A DNA stretch of 64,000 nt, from NCBI GenBank assembly GCA_028868695.1, contig JAGWTZ010000006.1:1-64000 (forward strand). Direction: 5' to 3'. Each line of letters begins with the position of its first letter. Positions within the stretch are counted from its first letter, which is position 1. This document shows, piece by piece, positions 54,240-63,238 of this stretch. The translations under genes and the position numbers were made by a program. The notes under the pieces were generated by a model. That model made no database searches, was not told the origin of the DNA, and worked only from the letters and a program-made list of their open reading frames with translations. This DNA is from Alphaproteobacteria bacterium. GTDB lineage: Bacteria > Pseudomonadota > Alphaproteobacteria > Rhizobiales > Aestuariivirgaceae.

Positions 54240-54921
54240 AGTCTTCCCCTTTAGATGACAGTTTTGGTCGGTAACGCGCGTCTGATCCTGTGTGGTGGTG
54301 CGGAGAACCCGCTCGCGGCTTTTGCCGTCAGTTGTTGTGTTCGAATGTCTGTGAATGCGGGTCATGGGCAGTGCCCCGCTTTGCGGCCGGCCGCGGGTTG
54401 CTTGCTGGCAGAGGCGCGCGAATCAGTTGGTTGTGCAGAAGCCGCAACTCGCGCGTCGGTGATGCTGCACGTGCCTCGAACAGCCCGTGCAACAAGCCCG
54501 GAAAGGCTCCGGTGTGCCCAAAATCGCGACGCAACCATAAAGTGTATAGCTGGATATATGCCGCCTAATGATTTCATTTTGCTGAGAAAATTCTCATGCA
54601 GCAGAGATATATTCTGCGCGCCAAGCTCCCAGCGCTGGAGTGTCCGCCTAGACATTTGGGTTGATCCTTGTTGATGCAAACGCCGCAAACTGTCAGGCGA
54701 TGCCCCCGCCTTGGCCGCACAAAAGCCAGGTAATTCCGGGCCTTGAATGGTTAATTCTGGTTTACGGACAGCCAGTTAACGGATGGTTAACCGCACGTAA
54801 GCTGTCCCAGCGCGGCACAATGATGTGAAAACAATTAACCATAAGCCCAGGCACCAAGGGGCCAGCGCGCGTGCCAAGGCAGCGCTTCAGCGCGGGAATG
54901 AATTTGTTCTGGGATAAGCAA
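54240..54921. other. Long gene-free leader upstream of the DUF11 locus
   Basis: About 680 nt between the small DUF11 start and the tRNA-His gene hold no convincing gene. Two open frames of around 100 codons are present but have no recognisable product or start context. The part from 54530 to 54680 is AT-richer and carries two inverted repeats (54583-54617). A long 5' leader or upstream regulatory region for the surface operon is likely. Confidence 0.5.
54583..54617. promoter_or_regulatory. Adjacent inverted repeats upstream of the DUF11 operon
   Basis: TGAGAAAATTCTCA (54583-54596) has perfect 6-nt arms, and GCAGA/TCTGC arms at 54601-54605 and 54613-54617 flank an AT-rich loop. They could be regulator sites for the minus-strand surface operon. 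No matching regulator gene is adjacent. Confidence 0.35.
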
Positions 54922-54998
54922 TGGTACCGCCTCCCCGGCTCGAACGGGGGACCCCCAGATCCACAATCTGGTGCTCTAACCAACTGAGCTAAGGCGGC
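54922..54998 (-). tRNA. tRNA-His (GTG anticodon)
   Basis: A 77-nt cloverleaf including an encoded CCA. The acceptor stem pairs GCCGCCT with AGGCGGT (first pair G-U), the anticodon stem-loop is CCAGA-TTGTGGA-TCTGG with anticodon GTG, and the T-loop is GTTCGAGC. The base before position 1 is C, so no G-1 is encoded, and position 73 is A. Both are the alphaproteobacterial form and fit the variant HisRS encoded in this window. Confidence 0.96.
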
Positions 54999-55278
54999 GC
55001 CGAAATGCGCGGCGTTGATGGCCAACACCGCGAAAGCAACCTGCTGTTAGCGGCAACGCCCGGCAATTTCAACACTCAAAACCAAGCCGCATCACAGGCC
55101 GCGCACCCTGCGCCGTATGGTTGATAATTTATTAACCGGAGCTGGACGTTTGGCATAAAACTTGGTTAGGTTCTGGACAGGCGGGTTGAAACGGCACAGC
55201 GAGTCGCAAAACCAAGCATGAACAATGGGTTATCTTGCGCCGGAAAACGCCGCCAAGTGCCAGAATGGGAGAGTTTGA

Positions 55279-57702
55279 GTGTCCGTGTCCAAACCGCAGC
55301 CAACCTTGGAGGATCTGCGCGCAGCGCCAGACGCCGCCTGGTTGTGGGATGTGGCCCGTGCCCGTCTGGTTTGGGCCAATGCCCCGGCGATCAAGGCATT
55401 TGATGCCAGCTCGGTCTTTGACTTGATCGACCGCCCCTTCGATGCCAGCGAGCCCGCCTTGGCCAGCATGGCGGCCCTGCTCAAAAGGCTTGAGCGCGGC
55501 GCGGTGGAAGAAATTGATCTCGCCTTCCCCTCGCTGGGAAAAGAAGCCGTGTTTGCCTGCCGCTGCACGCGCCATGCTCTCGCCGATGGCCGCGAAGGCC
55601 TGCTGGCTGTCTGTCCCGCGCCAAAGGCGCCGTCACTGCTTGCCGAAGCAGGGCTGTTTGAGGATTTGCCGGTCGCCACCTTTGCGCTGGCTGCCGATGG
55701 CCGCCTTGTCTTTTCCAATGAAGCAGCCCGCGGTCTGTTTGACCACCGCACCATCGCCTCCCTGCAGGATTTGCTGCAGCCCACTGAACAGTCGCCAAAG
55801 CTTTTGGAACGCCTCGCCGAAACCAGGCTGGTCAGCATTGTCTGCGCCTATCAGAGCCGCTATGGTGTGCGCGAAGCCCGCCTCACCCTGCGCCGCCCGC
55901 AACAGGGCGGCAATGTCTTTGCGCTGGTGGTAATGGAGGACGTGACCGAGCGCCGCCAGCTTGAACGGCAAATGGCAAAACCCAGTGCCGCGCCGGACAA
56001 GCTGGGCCCAGCCGAACAGCAGGCCTTTGAAGATCTCGGCCGCACACTTACCCAGGCAACTGCCACCCCGGCACAGCGGCCCGCTGCCCCAATCGCAGCC
56101 AAATCCCCCGTGGCCCCCACCAAGGCGCTGCCGCCACGCCCGCAACTGCCCAAGGCGTTGCAGGATGCCTTCGAGAAGAGCCCAACACCCTTGGCCATCG
56201 TGCAAAATGCCGAAGTGGTTTGCGCCAACAGCAAGCTCGCCGGCCTCTTGGGCCACGCCACTGTGAATGCCTTGCTGGCCGATACCGAATTCCAGCAGGC
56301 CATGGCCGCAGCACCTGCCCGCAATACCAGGCTTGGCGTGCCCAATGCTGGCGGCAAGCTGATGGAATTGCGCCTCACCCACCATCGTGTGCCATGGCAA
56401 AACGGCAAGGCCGAACAATACAGCTTTGAGGCAGTGGCCCTGCCCCAGGCCGTGAAACCCGCAAGCCTGCCTGCCGTGGCGGTGGAACCAGCGCCCCAGC
56501 CAAAGCCTCAGCCTGCCGTGGCGGCGCCTGCACCAGAACCCGCCACAAAGGCAATTGAACCCGTGGCGCAAGCCAAGCCAGCCGCCTCGGAAGAAGAGCT
56601 GCGTTCGATCCTCGATATTTCTGCCGATGGCATTGTGACACTTGATGCCGCCGGCGCCATCCGCAATTTTTCCGCCGGGGCCGAGGCCATTTTCGGCTAT
56701 CGCAACGCCGAGGTGCTGAACAAGCCTTTCATCAGCCTGCTCAATGCCGAGAGCGCCGCCACCTTCAAGGATTATCTTGCAGGCCTGGAGGGCGCGGGCC
56801 TGGCTTCAGTGTTCAATGATGGCCGCGAAGTGACGTGCATCGTCAAGCAGGGCGGCAATGTGCCCCTGTTCCTGAACATGGGCCGCCTTCACAACACTGC
56901 CTCTGGTGCTGCCTATTGCGCCGTGCTGCGCGACATCACCAGCTGGAAGAACACCGAGCGTGAATTGCGCGAGGCCAAGGACGCCGCCGAGGAAGCCAGC
57001 CGCCACAAGTCGGAATTCCTCGCCCGCGTCAGCCATGAGCTTCGAACCCCGCTCAACGCCATCATGGGTTTTTCCGAAATCATGCGCATGGGCCAGTATG
57101 GCGACATCCGCAACGAGAAATACCGCGGATACCTGAACGACATTCACGCTTCCGGGAGCCACTTGCTGGCCATGATCAACGACCTGCTTGATCTGTCGCG
57201 CATCGAGGCCGGCCGCATGGAACTGAACTTCACATCCGTCAGCCTGGCCGACTGCTTTGACCATGCCGCCAAGCTGCTGCAGGAACAGGCCACCCGCGCC
57301 CGCGTGCTGATGCGCAAATCCTTCCCCGACAATCTGCCGCGCATCGTGGCTGACCAGCGCTCCATGCGCCAGGTCATGTCCAACCTCCTCTCCAACGCCA
57401 TCAAATATACCGATCCGGGCGGCCAGGTGATCGTATCAGCCAGCTTGGGCACCGATGGTGCCCTCAGCTTGCGCCTCAAGGATACGGGCATCGGCATGGA
57501 CGCACAGGAACTTTCCCAAGCTCTGCAGCCTTTCATGCGAGTGGACGTGCCGGGCCGTGAGCGCCAGGGCACAGGCCTCGGACTGCCCCTCACCAAGGCG
57601 CTGGTCGAGGCCAACCGCGCCCAGTTCGCGATCTCTTCCGAGCCGGGCCAGGGCACGTTGGTGGAAATCACCTTCCCCACCACGCGCGTGCTGGCGGAAT
57701 AG
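55279..57702 (+). CDS. Soluble PAS histidine kinase of the DivJ/PleC/PdhS type
   Basis: An 807-residue kinase starting with GTG after GGGAG. Four PAS-like regions lie at about 12-110, 120-230, 294-395 and 437-550, separated by Ala/Pro-rich linkers. The HisKA domain contains FLARVSHELRTPLNAIMGFSEI with H586 and the following RGYLNDIHASGSHLLAMINDLLDLSRIEAG, which closely resembles kinases that act on DivK in alphaproteobacteria. The HATPase domain has DQRSMRQVMSNLLSNAIKYT (N-box, about 692-712) and GTGLGLPL near 764. There is no membrane segment, as in PdhS. No response regulator is adjacent. The DivK link is inference from HisKA similarity. Confidence 0.9.
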   Translation: MSVSKPQPTLEDLRAAPDAAWLWDVARARLVWANAPAIKAFDASSVFDLIDRPFDASEPALASMAALLKRLERGAVEEIDLAFPSLGKEAVFACRCTRHALADGREGLLAVCPAPKAPSLLAEAGLFEDLPVATFALAADGRLVFSNEAARGLFDHRTIASLQDLLQPTEQSPKLLERLAETRLVSIVCAYQSRYGVREARLTLRRPQQGGNVFALVVMEDVTERRQLERQMAKPSAAPDKLGPAEQQAFEDLGRTLTQATATPAQRPAAPIAAKSPVAPTKALPPRPQLPKALQDAFEKSPTPLAIVQNAEVVCANSKLAGLLGHATVNALLADTEFQQAMAAAPARNTRLGVPNAGGKLMELRLTHHRVPWQNGKAEQYSFEAVALPQAVKPASLPAVAVEPAPQPKPQPAVAAPAPEPATKAIEPVAQAKPAASEEELRSILDISADGIVTLDAAGAIRNFSAGAEAIFGYRNAEVLNKPFISLLNAESAATFKDYLAGLEGAGLASVFNDGREVTCIVKQGGNVPLFLNMGRLHNTASGAAYCAVLRDITSWKNTERELREAKDAAEEASRHKSEFLARVSHELRTPLNAIMGFSEIMRMGQYGDIRNEKYRGYLNDIHASGSHLLAMINDLLDLSRIEAGRMELNFTSVSLADCFDHAAKLLQEQATRARVLMRKSFPDNLPRIVADQRSMRQVMSNLLSNAIKYTDPGGQVIVSASLGTDGALSLRLKDTGIGMDAQELSQALQPFMRVDVPGRERQGTGLGLPLTKALVEANRAQFAISSEPGQGTLVEITFPTTRVLAE

Positions 57703-57744
57703 CTTCACGTTGAATTTGCGCCCAACCTGCCGCATCATCGCGCC

Positions 57745-58194
57745 ATGATCAAAGTGCAGCACGAAGCCTTCGACGTCGGCGCCGAATATGCGGGCCTCAA
57801 GGCCCGCCGCACCGACATTGGCGGCTTCGCCCTGTTTGTGGGCAGCGTGCGTAACTTGTCTGATGGGCAGGCTGTTGCTGCCATGACGCTGGAACATTAT
57901 CCCGGCATGACCGAAAGCGCCCTTGCTGAGATCGAGGCCGAGGCCCGCGCCCGCTGGCCACTGGATGACGTGCTCATCATCCATCGCTTCGGCCGCCTGC
58001 TGCCGGGGGAGGATATCGTTCTCGTCATCACCGCCTCGGCCCACCGCGAGGCGGCCTTCCAGGCCTGCGAATTCCTGATGGATTGGCTGAAGACCAAGGC
58101 GCCCTTCTGGAAATTGGAAGAAGGAGGCCGGGGACCTCGCTGGGTGGAGGCCAAGGCTTCGGATGATGCCGCCACGGCGCGCTGGAATCGCTAA
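57745..58194 (+). CDS. moaE: Molybdopterin synthase catalytic subunit
   Basis: A 149-residue MoaE. It shows FALFVGSVRN, LEHYPGMTESAL, HRFGRLLPGEDIVLV and LMDWLKTKAPFWKLEEG, in which the lysines next to APFWK belong to the active site. With the sulfur carrier MoaD it converts cyclic pyranopterin monophosphate to molybdopterin. No moaD gene is next to it, so that is elsewhere. The gene follows the kinase by 42 nt. Confidence 0.95.
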   Translation: MIKVQHEAFDVGAEYAGLKARRTDIGGFALFVGSVRNLSDGQAVAAMTLEHYPGMTESALAEIEAEARARWPLDDVLIIHRFGRLLPGEDIVLVITASAHREAAFQACEFLMDWLKTKAPFWKLEEGGRGPRWVEAKASDDAATARWNR

Positions 58195-58275
58195 AATTTG
58201 AACGGCTGGCAAAACAGCCCGCTAACCCGCTTCGGTTAACCTTGCCCGCCATCGGCAACCAAAGGCCCAAACACC

Positions 58276-58503
58276 ATGCAAGAGACAGGCACCCCCGGAA
58301 CCTCCGGCCCGGCTTCACAACCGCCTGCTTTGGAATTCATCGGTTTCAAGCGTAGCCTTGCCCGCATCACCGCCCTGCCCCTGCGCCGCCGCCTGCTTGC
58401 CTTGGCAACGCTTGGCGTCATGGCCGCAAGCCTGCTGACCCCTGGCTTTCCCTTGTTTTACTTCTTCATGGCGGCCTTTGTGCTGCTGGCCCTGATCAAC
58501 TGA
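58276..58503 (+). CDS. Small two-helix membrane protein
   Basis: A 75-residue hypothetical protein. A polar, Pro/Gly-rich start is followed by an Arg-rich stretch (LPLRRRLLAL) and two hydrophobic helices separated by PGFP (about residues 40-52 and 58-74). The end LLALIN is flush with the second helix. I do not recognise the family. It stands between moaE and gnd with its own ATG and no overlap. Codon use looks like the neighbours, so I think it is real, but it could be a chance frame. Confidence 0.5.
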   Translation: MQETGTPGTSGPASQPPALEFIGFKRSLARITALPLRRRLLALATLGVMAASLLTPGFPLFYFFMAAFVLLALIN

Positions 58504-58575
58504 GAAATCCTGCAGCCTGACGCTTCCGCGCCTGCCCAATTCATGGCACAGTGCGCGAAAAGCCAGGGAGCAGAT

Positions 58576-59997
58576 ATGTCTAACGCGGAAATTGGTGTCA
58601 TCGGCATGGCGGTGATGGGTTCAAACCTCGCCCTCAACATTGCCGAAAAGGGTTTCAAGGTTGCGATCTGGAACCGCAATGACAAGGTGATGGAAGAGGT
58701 GCTGCGCCACGCTGGCCCCCTCGCCAAAAATCTGGTGCCCTGCAAGACTTATGACGAGCTGGTGGCCGCCATCCGCCCGCCGCGTCCTATCATCATGATG
58801 ATCAAGGCGGGCAGCCCGGTTGATGACGTCATCCACCACCTCACGCCGCTGCTGCAGAAGGATGACATCATGATCGATGGCGGCAACGCCAACTTTCATG
58901 ACACCATGCGCCGCTTCGAGGCGCTGAAGGATTCCGGCCTCACTTATATCGGCATGGGCGTTTCCGGTGGTGAGGAAGGTGCGCGCCACGGCCCTTCCAT
59001 CATGGTGGGCGGCAAGGAAAGCTCTTGGCACCGCGTTGAAAAGGTGCTCACCGCCATCTCCGCCAAATACAAGGGAGAGCCTTGCGCCGCCTATATGGGC
59101 CCCAATGGCGCTGGTCATTTCGTCAAGACCATCCACAACGGCATTGAATATGGAGACATGCAGATGATCTCCGAGGTCTATGGCCTGATGCGCGATGGCT
59201 TGGGCCTTAAGGCCGCGGAAATCGCCAAAGTGTTTGGCGATTGGGACAAGGGCCGCCTCAACTCATACCTCGTCGAAATCACCCATAAGGTCTTGAGCGT
59301 GGTGGACGCCAAGGCGAAAAAGCCGCTGGTGGATGTGATCGTCGACAAGGCCGGCCAAAAGGGCACAGGCAAGTGGGCCGCCATTGAGGCGCAGAACCTG
59401 GCCGTAAATGCCAGCGCCATCGAGGCTGCTGTTGATGCACGCATCATGTCTTCGATGAAAGATGAGCGCCTGAAGGCCGAGAAGGCCTACAAGATTCCGC
59501 GCAAGAAGCTTTCAGTCAAATCCCGCGCCACTTTCCTGAAGCAGCTGGAAGGCGCGCTCTATGCCGGCAAGATTGCGGCATACGCGCAGGGCTTTGCCGT
59601 GCTCGAAGCCGCTTCCGCGCAATATGAATGGAACATTCCACTGGGCACCGCGGCCGCCATCTGGCGCAATGGCTGCATCATCCGCTCGCAGTTCCTGGGC
59701 GAGATCACCAAGGCCTTCGCCAAATCAAAGGGCGGCAACCTGCTGATGACGCCTTTCTTCATCAACTCGATGAAGAAGGACCACACATCCCTGCGCGCCA
59801 TCGTGGCGCTGGCGGCTCAGGTGGGCGCACCCGTGCCTGCGCTCTCCAACGCGCTGTCTTATTTTGACGGCTACAGGCAGGGCCGCGGCACCGCCAACCT
59901 CATCCAGGCGCAGCGCGATTTCTTCGGCGCGCATGGCTTTGAGCGCATCGGCGAAGAGGGCGCCTTCCATGGCCCATGGAGCAACAGCAATGGCTGA
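58576..59997 (+). CDS. gnd: 6-phosphogluconate dehydrogenase, decarboxylating
   Basis: A 473-residue enzyme of the oxidative pentose phosphate pathway, converting 6-phosphogluconate to ribulose 5-phosphate with NADP. The Rossmann motif is GMAVMGSNLALNIAEKG, the substrate site is GVSGGEEGARHGPSIMVGG, and GPNGAGHFVKTIHNGIEYGDMQMI holds the catalytic Lys. QKGTGKW and the tail NLIQAQRDFFGAHGFERI are typical of the 470-residue homodimeric class. The ATG at 58576 follows GGGAG at the right distance; an in-frame start at 58543 is less likely. It overlaps puuE by 8 nt. Confidence 0.96.
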   Translation: MSNAEIGVIGMAVMGSNLALNIAEKGFKVAIWNRNDKVMEEVLRHAGPLAKNLVPCKTYDELVAAIRPPRPIIMMIKAGSPVDDVIHHLTPLLQKDDIMIDGGNANFHDTMRRFEALKDSGLTYIGMGVSGGEEGARHGPSIMVGGKESSWHRVEKVLTAISAKYKGEPCAAYMGPNGAGHFVKTIHNGIEYGDMQMISEVYGLMRDGLGLKAAEIAKVFGDWDKGRLNSYLVEITHKVLSVVDAKAKKPLVDVIVDKAGQKGTGKWAAIEAQNLAVNASAIEAAVDARIMSSMKDERLKAEKAYKIPRKKLSVKSRATFLKQLEGALYAGKIAAYAQGFAVLEAASAQYEWNIPLGTAAAIWRNGCIIRSQFLGEITKAFAKSKGGNLLMTPFFINSMKKDHTSLRAIVALAAQVGAPVPALSNALSYFDGYRQGRGTANLIQAQRDFFGAHGFERIGEEGAFHGPWSNSNG

Positions 59998-60904
59998 GAA
60001 ACAGGCTTACCCGCGTGACATGCGCGGCTATGGCGCCAAGACGCCAAATCCAAAATGGCCGGGTGGCGCCCATGTCGCTGTCCAGTTCGTTCTGAACTAC
60101 GAAGAAGGCGGCGAAAACAATATTCTGCATGGCGACGCCGCCTCGGAAGCTTTCCTGTCGGAAATCGTCGGCGCGGCCCCCTGGGTGGGCCAGCGCCACT
60201 GGAACATGGAATCGATTTATGAATATGGCGCGCGCGCCGGTTTCTGGCGCCTGCACCGCATGTTCACCTCGCGCAAGATTCCCGTCACCATCTATGGCGT
60301 AGCCACAGCCCTTCAGCGCAGCCCCGAACAAGTGGCGGCCATGCTCAAGGCCAAGTGGGAAATCGCCTCCCACGGCCTCAAATGGGTGGAGCACAAGGAC
60401 ATGCCACCCGAGGAGGAGCGCCGCCAGATAGATGAGGCCATCCGCATCCACACAGAGGTAACCGGTGAGCGGCCCTTGGGCTGGTACACTGGCCGCTGCT
60501 CGATGAACACCACGAAGCTTGTGATGGAAGAAGGCGGCTGCCTCTATTCGTCTGACGACTATGCCGACGACCTGCCCTATTTCCTCAACAAGCCCGATGG
60601 CAAGAAGCACCTCATCATCCCCTACACGCTGGATGCCAATGACATGCGCTTCGCCACGCCACAGGGCTTCAACACCGGCGAACACTTCTATCAATACCTG
60701 AAGGACTCCTTCGATTGCCTCTATGAGGAAGGCAAGCAAGGCGCACCCAAGATGATGAGCGTGGGCCTCCATTGCCGCCTCGTCGGAAGGCCGGGCCGCG
60801 CGTTGGGCCTCGCCAAATTCATCGACTACATTTCAAAAAAGAAAAAGGTCTGGATCCCCCGCCGCATCGACATTGCCAGGCATTGGTGGAAGGAGTTTGG
60901 GTGA
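59990..60904 (+). CDS. puuE: PuuE-type allantoinase (polysaccharide deacetylase fold)
   Basis: A 304-residue NodB-fold amidohydrolase of the PuuE group, which opens the allantoin ring in purine catabolism without metal similarity to the classical allantoinase. Recognisable parts are YPRDMRGYG, VLNYEEGGENNILHGDAASEAFLSEIVGA, the MESIYEYGARAGFWRL block, EIASHGLKWVEH and SVGLHCRLVGRPGRALGLAKFIDY. The N-terminus is fixed by the ATG at 59990, inside the last codons of gnd. It is unusual beside gnd; no other urate-pathway gene (uricase, OHCU decarboxylase) is in the window. Confidence 0.92.
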   Translation: MAEKQAYPRDMRGYGAKTPNPKWPGGAHVAVQFVLNYEEGGENNILHGDAASEAFLSEIVGAAPWVGQRHWNMESIYEYGARAGFWRLHRMFTSRKIPVTIYGVATALQRSPEQVAAMLKAKWEIASHGLKWVEHKDMPPEEERRQIDEAIRIHTEVTGERPLGWYTGRCSMNTTKLVMEEGGCLYSSDDYADDLPYFLNKPDGKKHLIIPYTLDANDMRFATPQGFNTGEHFYQYLKDSFDCLYEEGKQGAPKMMSVGLHCRLVGRPGRALGLAKFIDYISKKKKVWIPRRIDIARHWWKEFG

Positions 60905-61527
60905 GCGGCGATCTTACTAATTTCTTGTCTTTACGTCGTTTCGAAACGAGCAACGGAGTTTTCGAAATCCAAGGAAATCCGGGAAAGCTATTTTTTGCTC
61001 TCACAATTACAACAGGCATACTGGGCGCGAGCATGTTGATGTATCGCAAGCCATACATATTCCTAACCCCGCGGCAGCCTGTCACTTACATTCATTACAT
61101 AGGTGCATTAGCCACAGCATTCTTTGGCTTCATGCTGCTTCTTATTGTCTATCAACTTCTTCGCTGGCGTTCCGTAATCTATCGCTTCAGCCCGGAAGGA
61201 TTTTGGTGCGGCGGGCTCTATCGCAACCTATTCATTCCCTGGTCCATCGTTCGCGACGTCAAGTCCCATCAGATCAATACCTATAGTGGTTTGGCACGAG
61301 ACGGAAAGGTCGCCGCTAGACTGTTCATCAGTGAAATGGATTATCGCAAGTTGAACCGTGACAGGTTCGACATCATTCTTTTTCGCCTCACTTCAGCACT
61401 TGCGGGCTATCCGGGCGTCAACATTTCAAGCGCGGCCGCAGATATCACTGATGATGAGTTGTTTGAATTGGCTCATTCGTTTGGGCGCAAACACTCTCCT
61501 TATATGAAGGCCAAGAATTCGCCGTGA
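60901..61527 (+). CDS. AT-rich two-helix membrane protein, possible PH-like domain
   Basis: A 208-residue protein starting with a GTG that overlaps the puuE TGA. Two hydrophobic helices (about residues 27-47 and 65-88) are followed by RSVIYRFSPEGFWCGGLYRNLFIPWSIVRDVKSH, a beta-rich stretch resembling bacterial PH-like modules, and a C-terminal helix (DITDDELFELAHSFG). I cannot name the family. Base composition is clearly more AT-rich than in gnd and puuE, which suggests recent acquisition. The longer frame back to 60772 runs inside puuE and is not credible. Confidence 0.65.
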   Translation: MSGDLTNFLSLRRFETSNGVFEIQGNPGKLFFALTITTGILGASMLMYRKPYIFLTPRQPVTYIHYIGALATAFFGFMLLLIVYQLLRWRSVIYRFSPEGFWCGGLYRNLFIPWSIVRDVKSHQINTYSGLARDGKVAARLFISEMDYRKLNRDRFDIILFRLTSALAGYPGVNISSAAADITDDELFELAHSFGRKHSPYMKAKNSP

Positions 61528-61791
61528 ATGCCAATAGTTGCCAAATTCCGCGCTCAGATCCGACACGCATAACACTCTAGCTTCCACCAATTGCGAACCT
61601 GGCTCTCCTGCACCGCAGCAAGACCTCTGTCACCGCCTGCTTCACCCGTCCCGCATTTGCCTCTTCAACAAGCTCACCCGCCACTTGCACGGGCAAATCG
61701 GAATAACGTCGCCTTATCGCCTTGATCACGAAGTGAAAATGCACCCCTCATTCACCTTCTGCGACGGCTCGCTTTCTGCGGAGCAGAACTC

Positions 61792-62547
61792 CTAATACGT
61801 CGCCCGCCCGCCAGAGATGTCGAACACGGCACCCGTCGAAAAGCTGCATTCCTCCGAGCAAAGCCACGCCACCATGGCCGCCACTTCTTCGGCCTCAAGC
61901 AGCCGCCCCATGGGGATTTTCGCCAGCATGTAGTCAATGTGCTGCTGCGTCATCTGCGCAAGGATCGGCGTGTTGGCCGCTGCTGGTGTCACGCAATTCA
62001 CAAGGATGTTCTTCTGAGCCAGTTCCTTTGCCAGCGATTTGGTGAGGCCGATCAGCCCCGCCTTGGAGGCCGAATAATGCGCGGCATTGGGGTTGCCTTC
62101 CTTGCCGGCCACCGAGGCAATGTTCACAATACGCCCATACCCGCCCTTGAGCATCAAGGGCACAAGCGCATGGCAGGTGAGAAACGCTCCGGTGAGGTTG
62201 ATCTCAATCACCTTGCGCCAGGTGGCGGGCGCCATGTCCCACACTGTGGCATTGCCGCCGGTGATGCCGGCATTGTTGACCAGAATGTCAACCCTGCCGG
62301 ATTGCGCCACAGCGAGCCCGGCACCCCTGGCCACCTGCGCCTCGTCGGAAATGTCCAGCGCGAAGCTTGAAACCGTGCCCAGCCCGCCAAGCCCCGCCTT
62401 GGCTTCCGCCAGTGCGGCCTCATCCACGTCCCAAAGCCACACGGAAGCGCCACCGTGCAGGAGCCGCTTGGCAATCGCCAGCCCAAGGCCACGGGCAGCG
62501 CCCGTGACGACGGCCACGCGGCCTTTGACATCGGGATAGGCTGTCAA
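61792..62547 (-). CDS. Short-chain dehydrogenase/reductase
   Basis: A 251-residue classical SDR. The cofactor motif is TGAARGLG (residues 15-22), NNAG lies at 91-94, and the catalytic set is S145, Y158 and K162 in YSASK. WDVD after the second strand (D40) suggests NAD rather than NADP. The end FDISGGRATY is usual. It resembles 3-oxoacyl-ACP or sugar/hydroxyacid dehydrogenases; the substrate is not readable. Its ATG overlaps the stop of the RutR-like regulator, so it is the second gene of that operon. Confidence 0.88.
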   Translation of the reverse strand: MTAYPDVKGRVAVVTGAARGLGLAIAKRLLHGGASVWLWDVDEAALAEAKAGLGGLGTVSSFALDISDEAQVARGAGLAVAQSGRVDILVNNAGITGGNATVWDMAPATWRKVIEINLTGAFLTCHALVPLMLKGGYGRIVNIASVAGKEGNPNAAHYSASKAGLIGLTKSLAKELAQKNILVNCVTPAAANTPILAQMTQQHIDYMLAKIPMGRLLEAEEVAAMVAWLCSEECSFSTGAVFDISGGRATY

Positions 62548-63164
62548 ACCTTCAGCCCTCGCAGGAGGATTTCCAGCACCGCCTGCTTCACCCGTTCCGG
62601 CGACGGTTCCTCGCCCAGAACCGCAGCCACCTGCGCCGAGAAGTCGGCGTAGTGCTGCGTCACGGCCCAGATCGAGAAGATGAAATGCTGCGGGTCCACG
62701 GTCGCGATCTTGCCCGCCATGATCCAGCGCCGGATCACCAGCGCCTTTTCCTCCACCAGCGCGCGCAACGGGCCCTTGAGAAATTTCTGCACATGCGGCG
62801 CGCCATGCAGGATCTCATTGGCAAACAGCCGCGAGGCCTGCGGGTTGGCGAAGGAGATTTCCAGCTTTTCGGAGATATAGCGCGTCAGCTCGGCCACCGG
62901 ATCGCCTTCAACGTCCAGCACGCGCAGCGGCTTCAGCCATTCATCCAGCGTGTGCTCCAAAACCGCCACATAGATCTCTTCCTTGCGCCGGAAATAGTAG
63001 AGCAGGTTGGGCTTGGAGAGGCCTGCCTTGGCGGCAATCTGGTCCACCGTGCTGCCGCGGTAGCCATAGGCCGAAAACACGTCCAGGGCGGCGGAAAGGA
63101 TCACCGCCCGGTTTTGATGCTGGATGCGCGATTTTTGCTGCGCTTTTGCCACCGGCCTAGGCAT
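62544..63164 (-). CDS. rutR: TetR-family regulator, RutR-like
   Basis: A 206-residue regulator with HTH residues NRAVILSAALDVFSAYGYRGSTVDQIAAKAGLSKPNLLYYFRRKE, where KPNLLYYF is characteristic of RutR, and a ligand domain of matching length. RutR senses uracil/thymine and controls pyrimidine use. Support comes from the operator at 63181-63200, which matches the known RutR consensus with one change, and from the divergent ABC importer gene of the type found with pyrimidine catabolism in rhizobia. AGGA lies before the ATG. The gene precedes an SDR with a 4-nt overlap. Confidence 0.85.
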   Translation of the reverse strand: MPRPVAKAQQKSRIQHQNRAVILSAALDVFSAYGYRGSTVDQIAAKAGLSKPNLLYYFRRKEEIYVAVLEHTLDEWLKPLRVLDVEGDPVAELTRYISEKLEISFANPQASRLFANEILHGAPHVQKFLKGPLRALVEEKALVIRRWIMAGKIATVDPQHFIFSIWAVTQHYADFSAQVAAVLGEEPSPERVKQAVLEILLRGLKV

Positions 63165-63180
63165 GGCCCATCCTGTTATT

Positions 63181-63200
63181 TCTTGATCAAATGGTCAAGA
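63181..63200. promoter_or_regulatory. RutR-type operator
   Basis: The 20-nt near-perfect palindrome contains TTGATCAAATGGTCAA, one base away from the RutR consensus TTGACCA-N2-TGGTCAA. It lies between the divergent rutR and ABC importer genes, 17 nt from the rutR ATG and 39 nt from the importer start, so one site could control both. Confidence 0.85.
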
Positions 63201-63238
63201 GCCGTTAGCGTGCCAAAAAAAGAAACCGGGAGCGAGAC

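Noticed and set aside
54362..54688. 108-codon minus-strand frame upstream of the DUF11 operon
   Set aside because: It runs into the small DUF11 start region, has no recognisable domain and no convincing ribosome-binding site; treated as leader.
61528..61791. Small gene between the membrane protein and SDR genes
   Set aside because: The 85-codon frame at 61538-61795 has no family features and poor start context; I see nothing else in this 264-nt gap.
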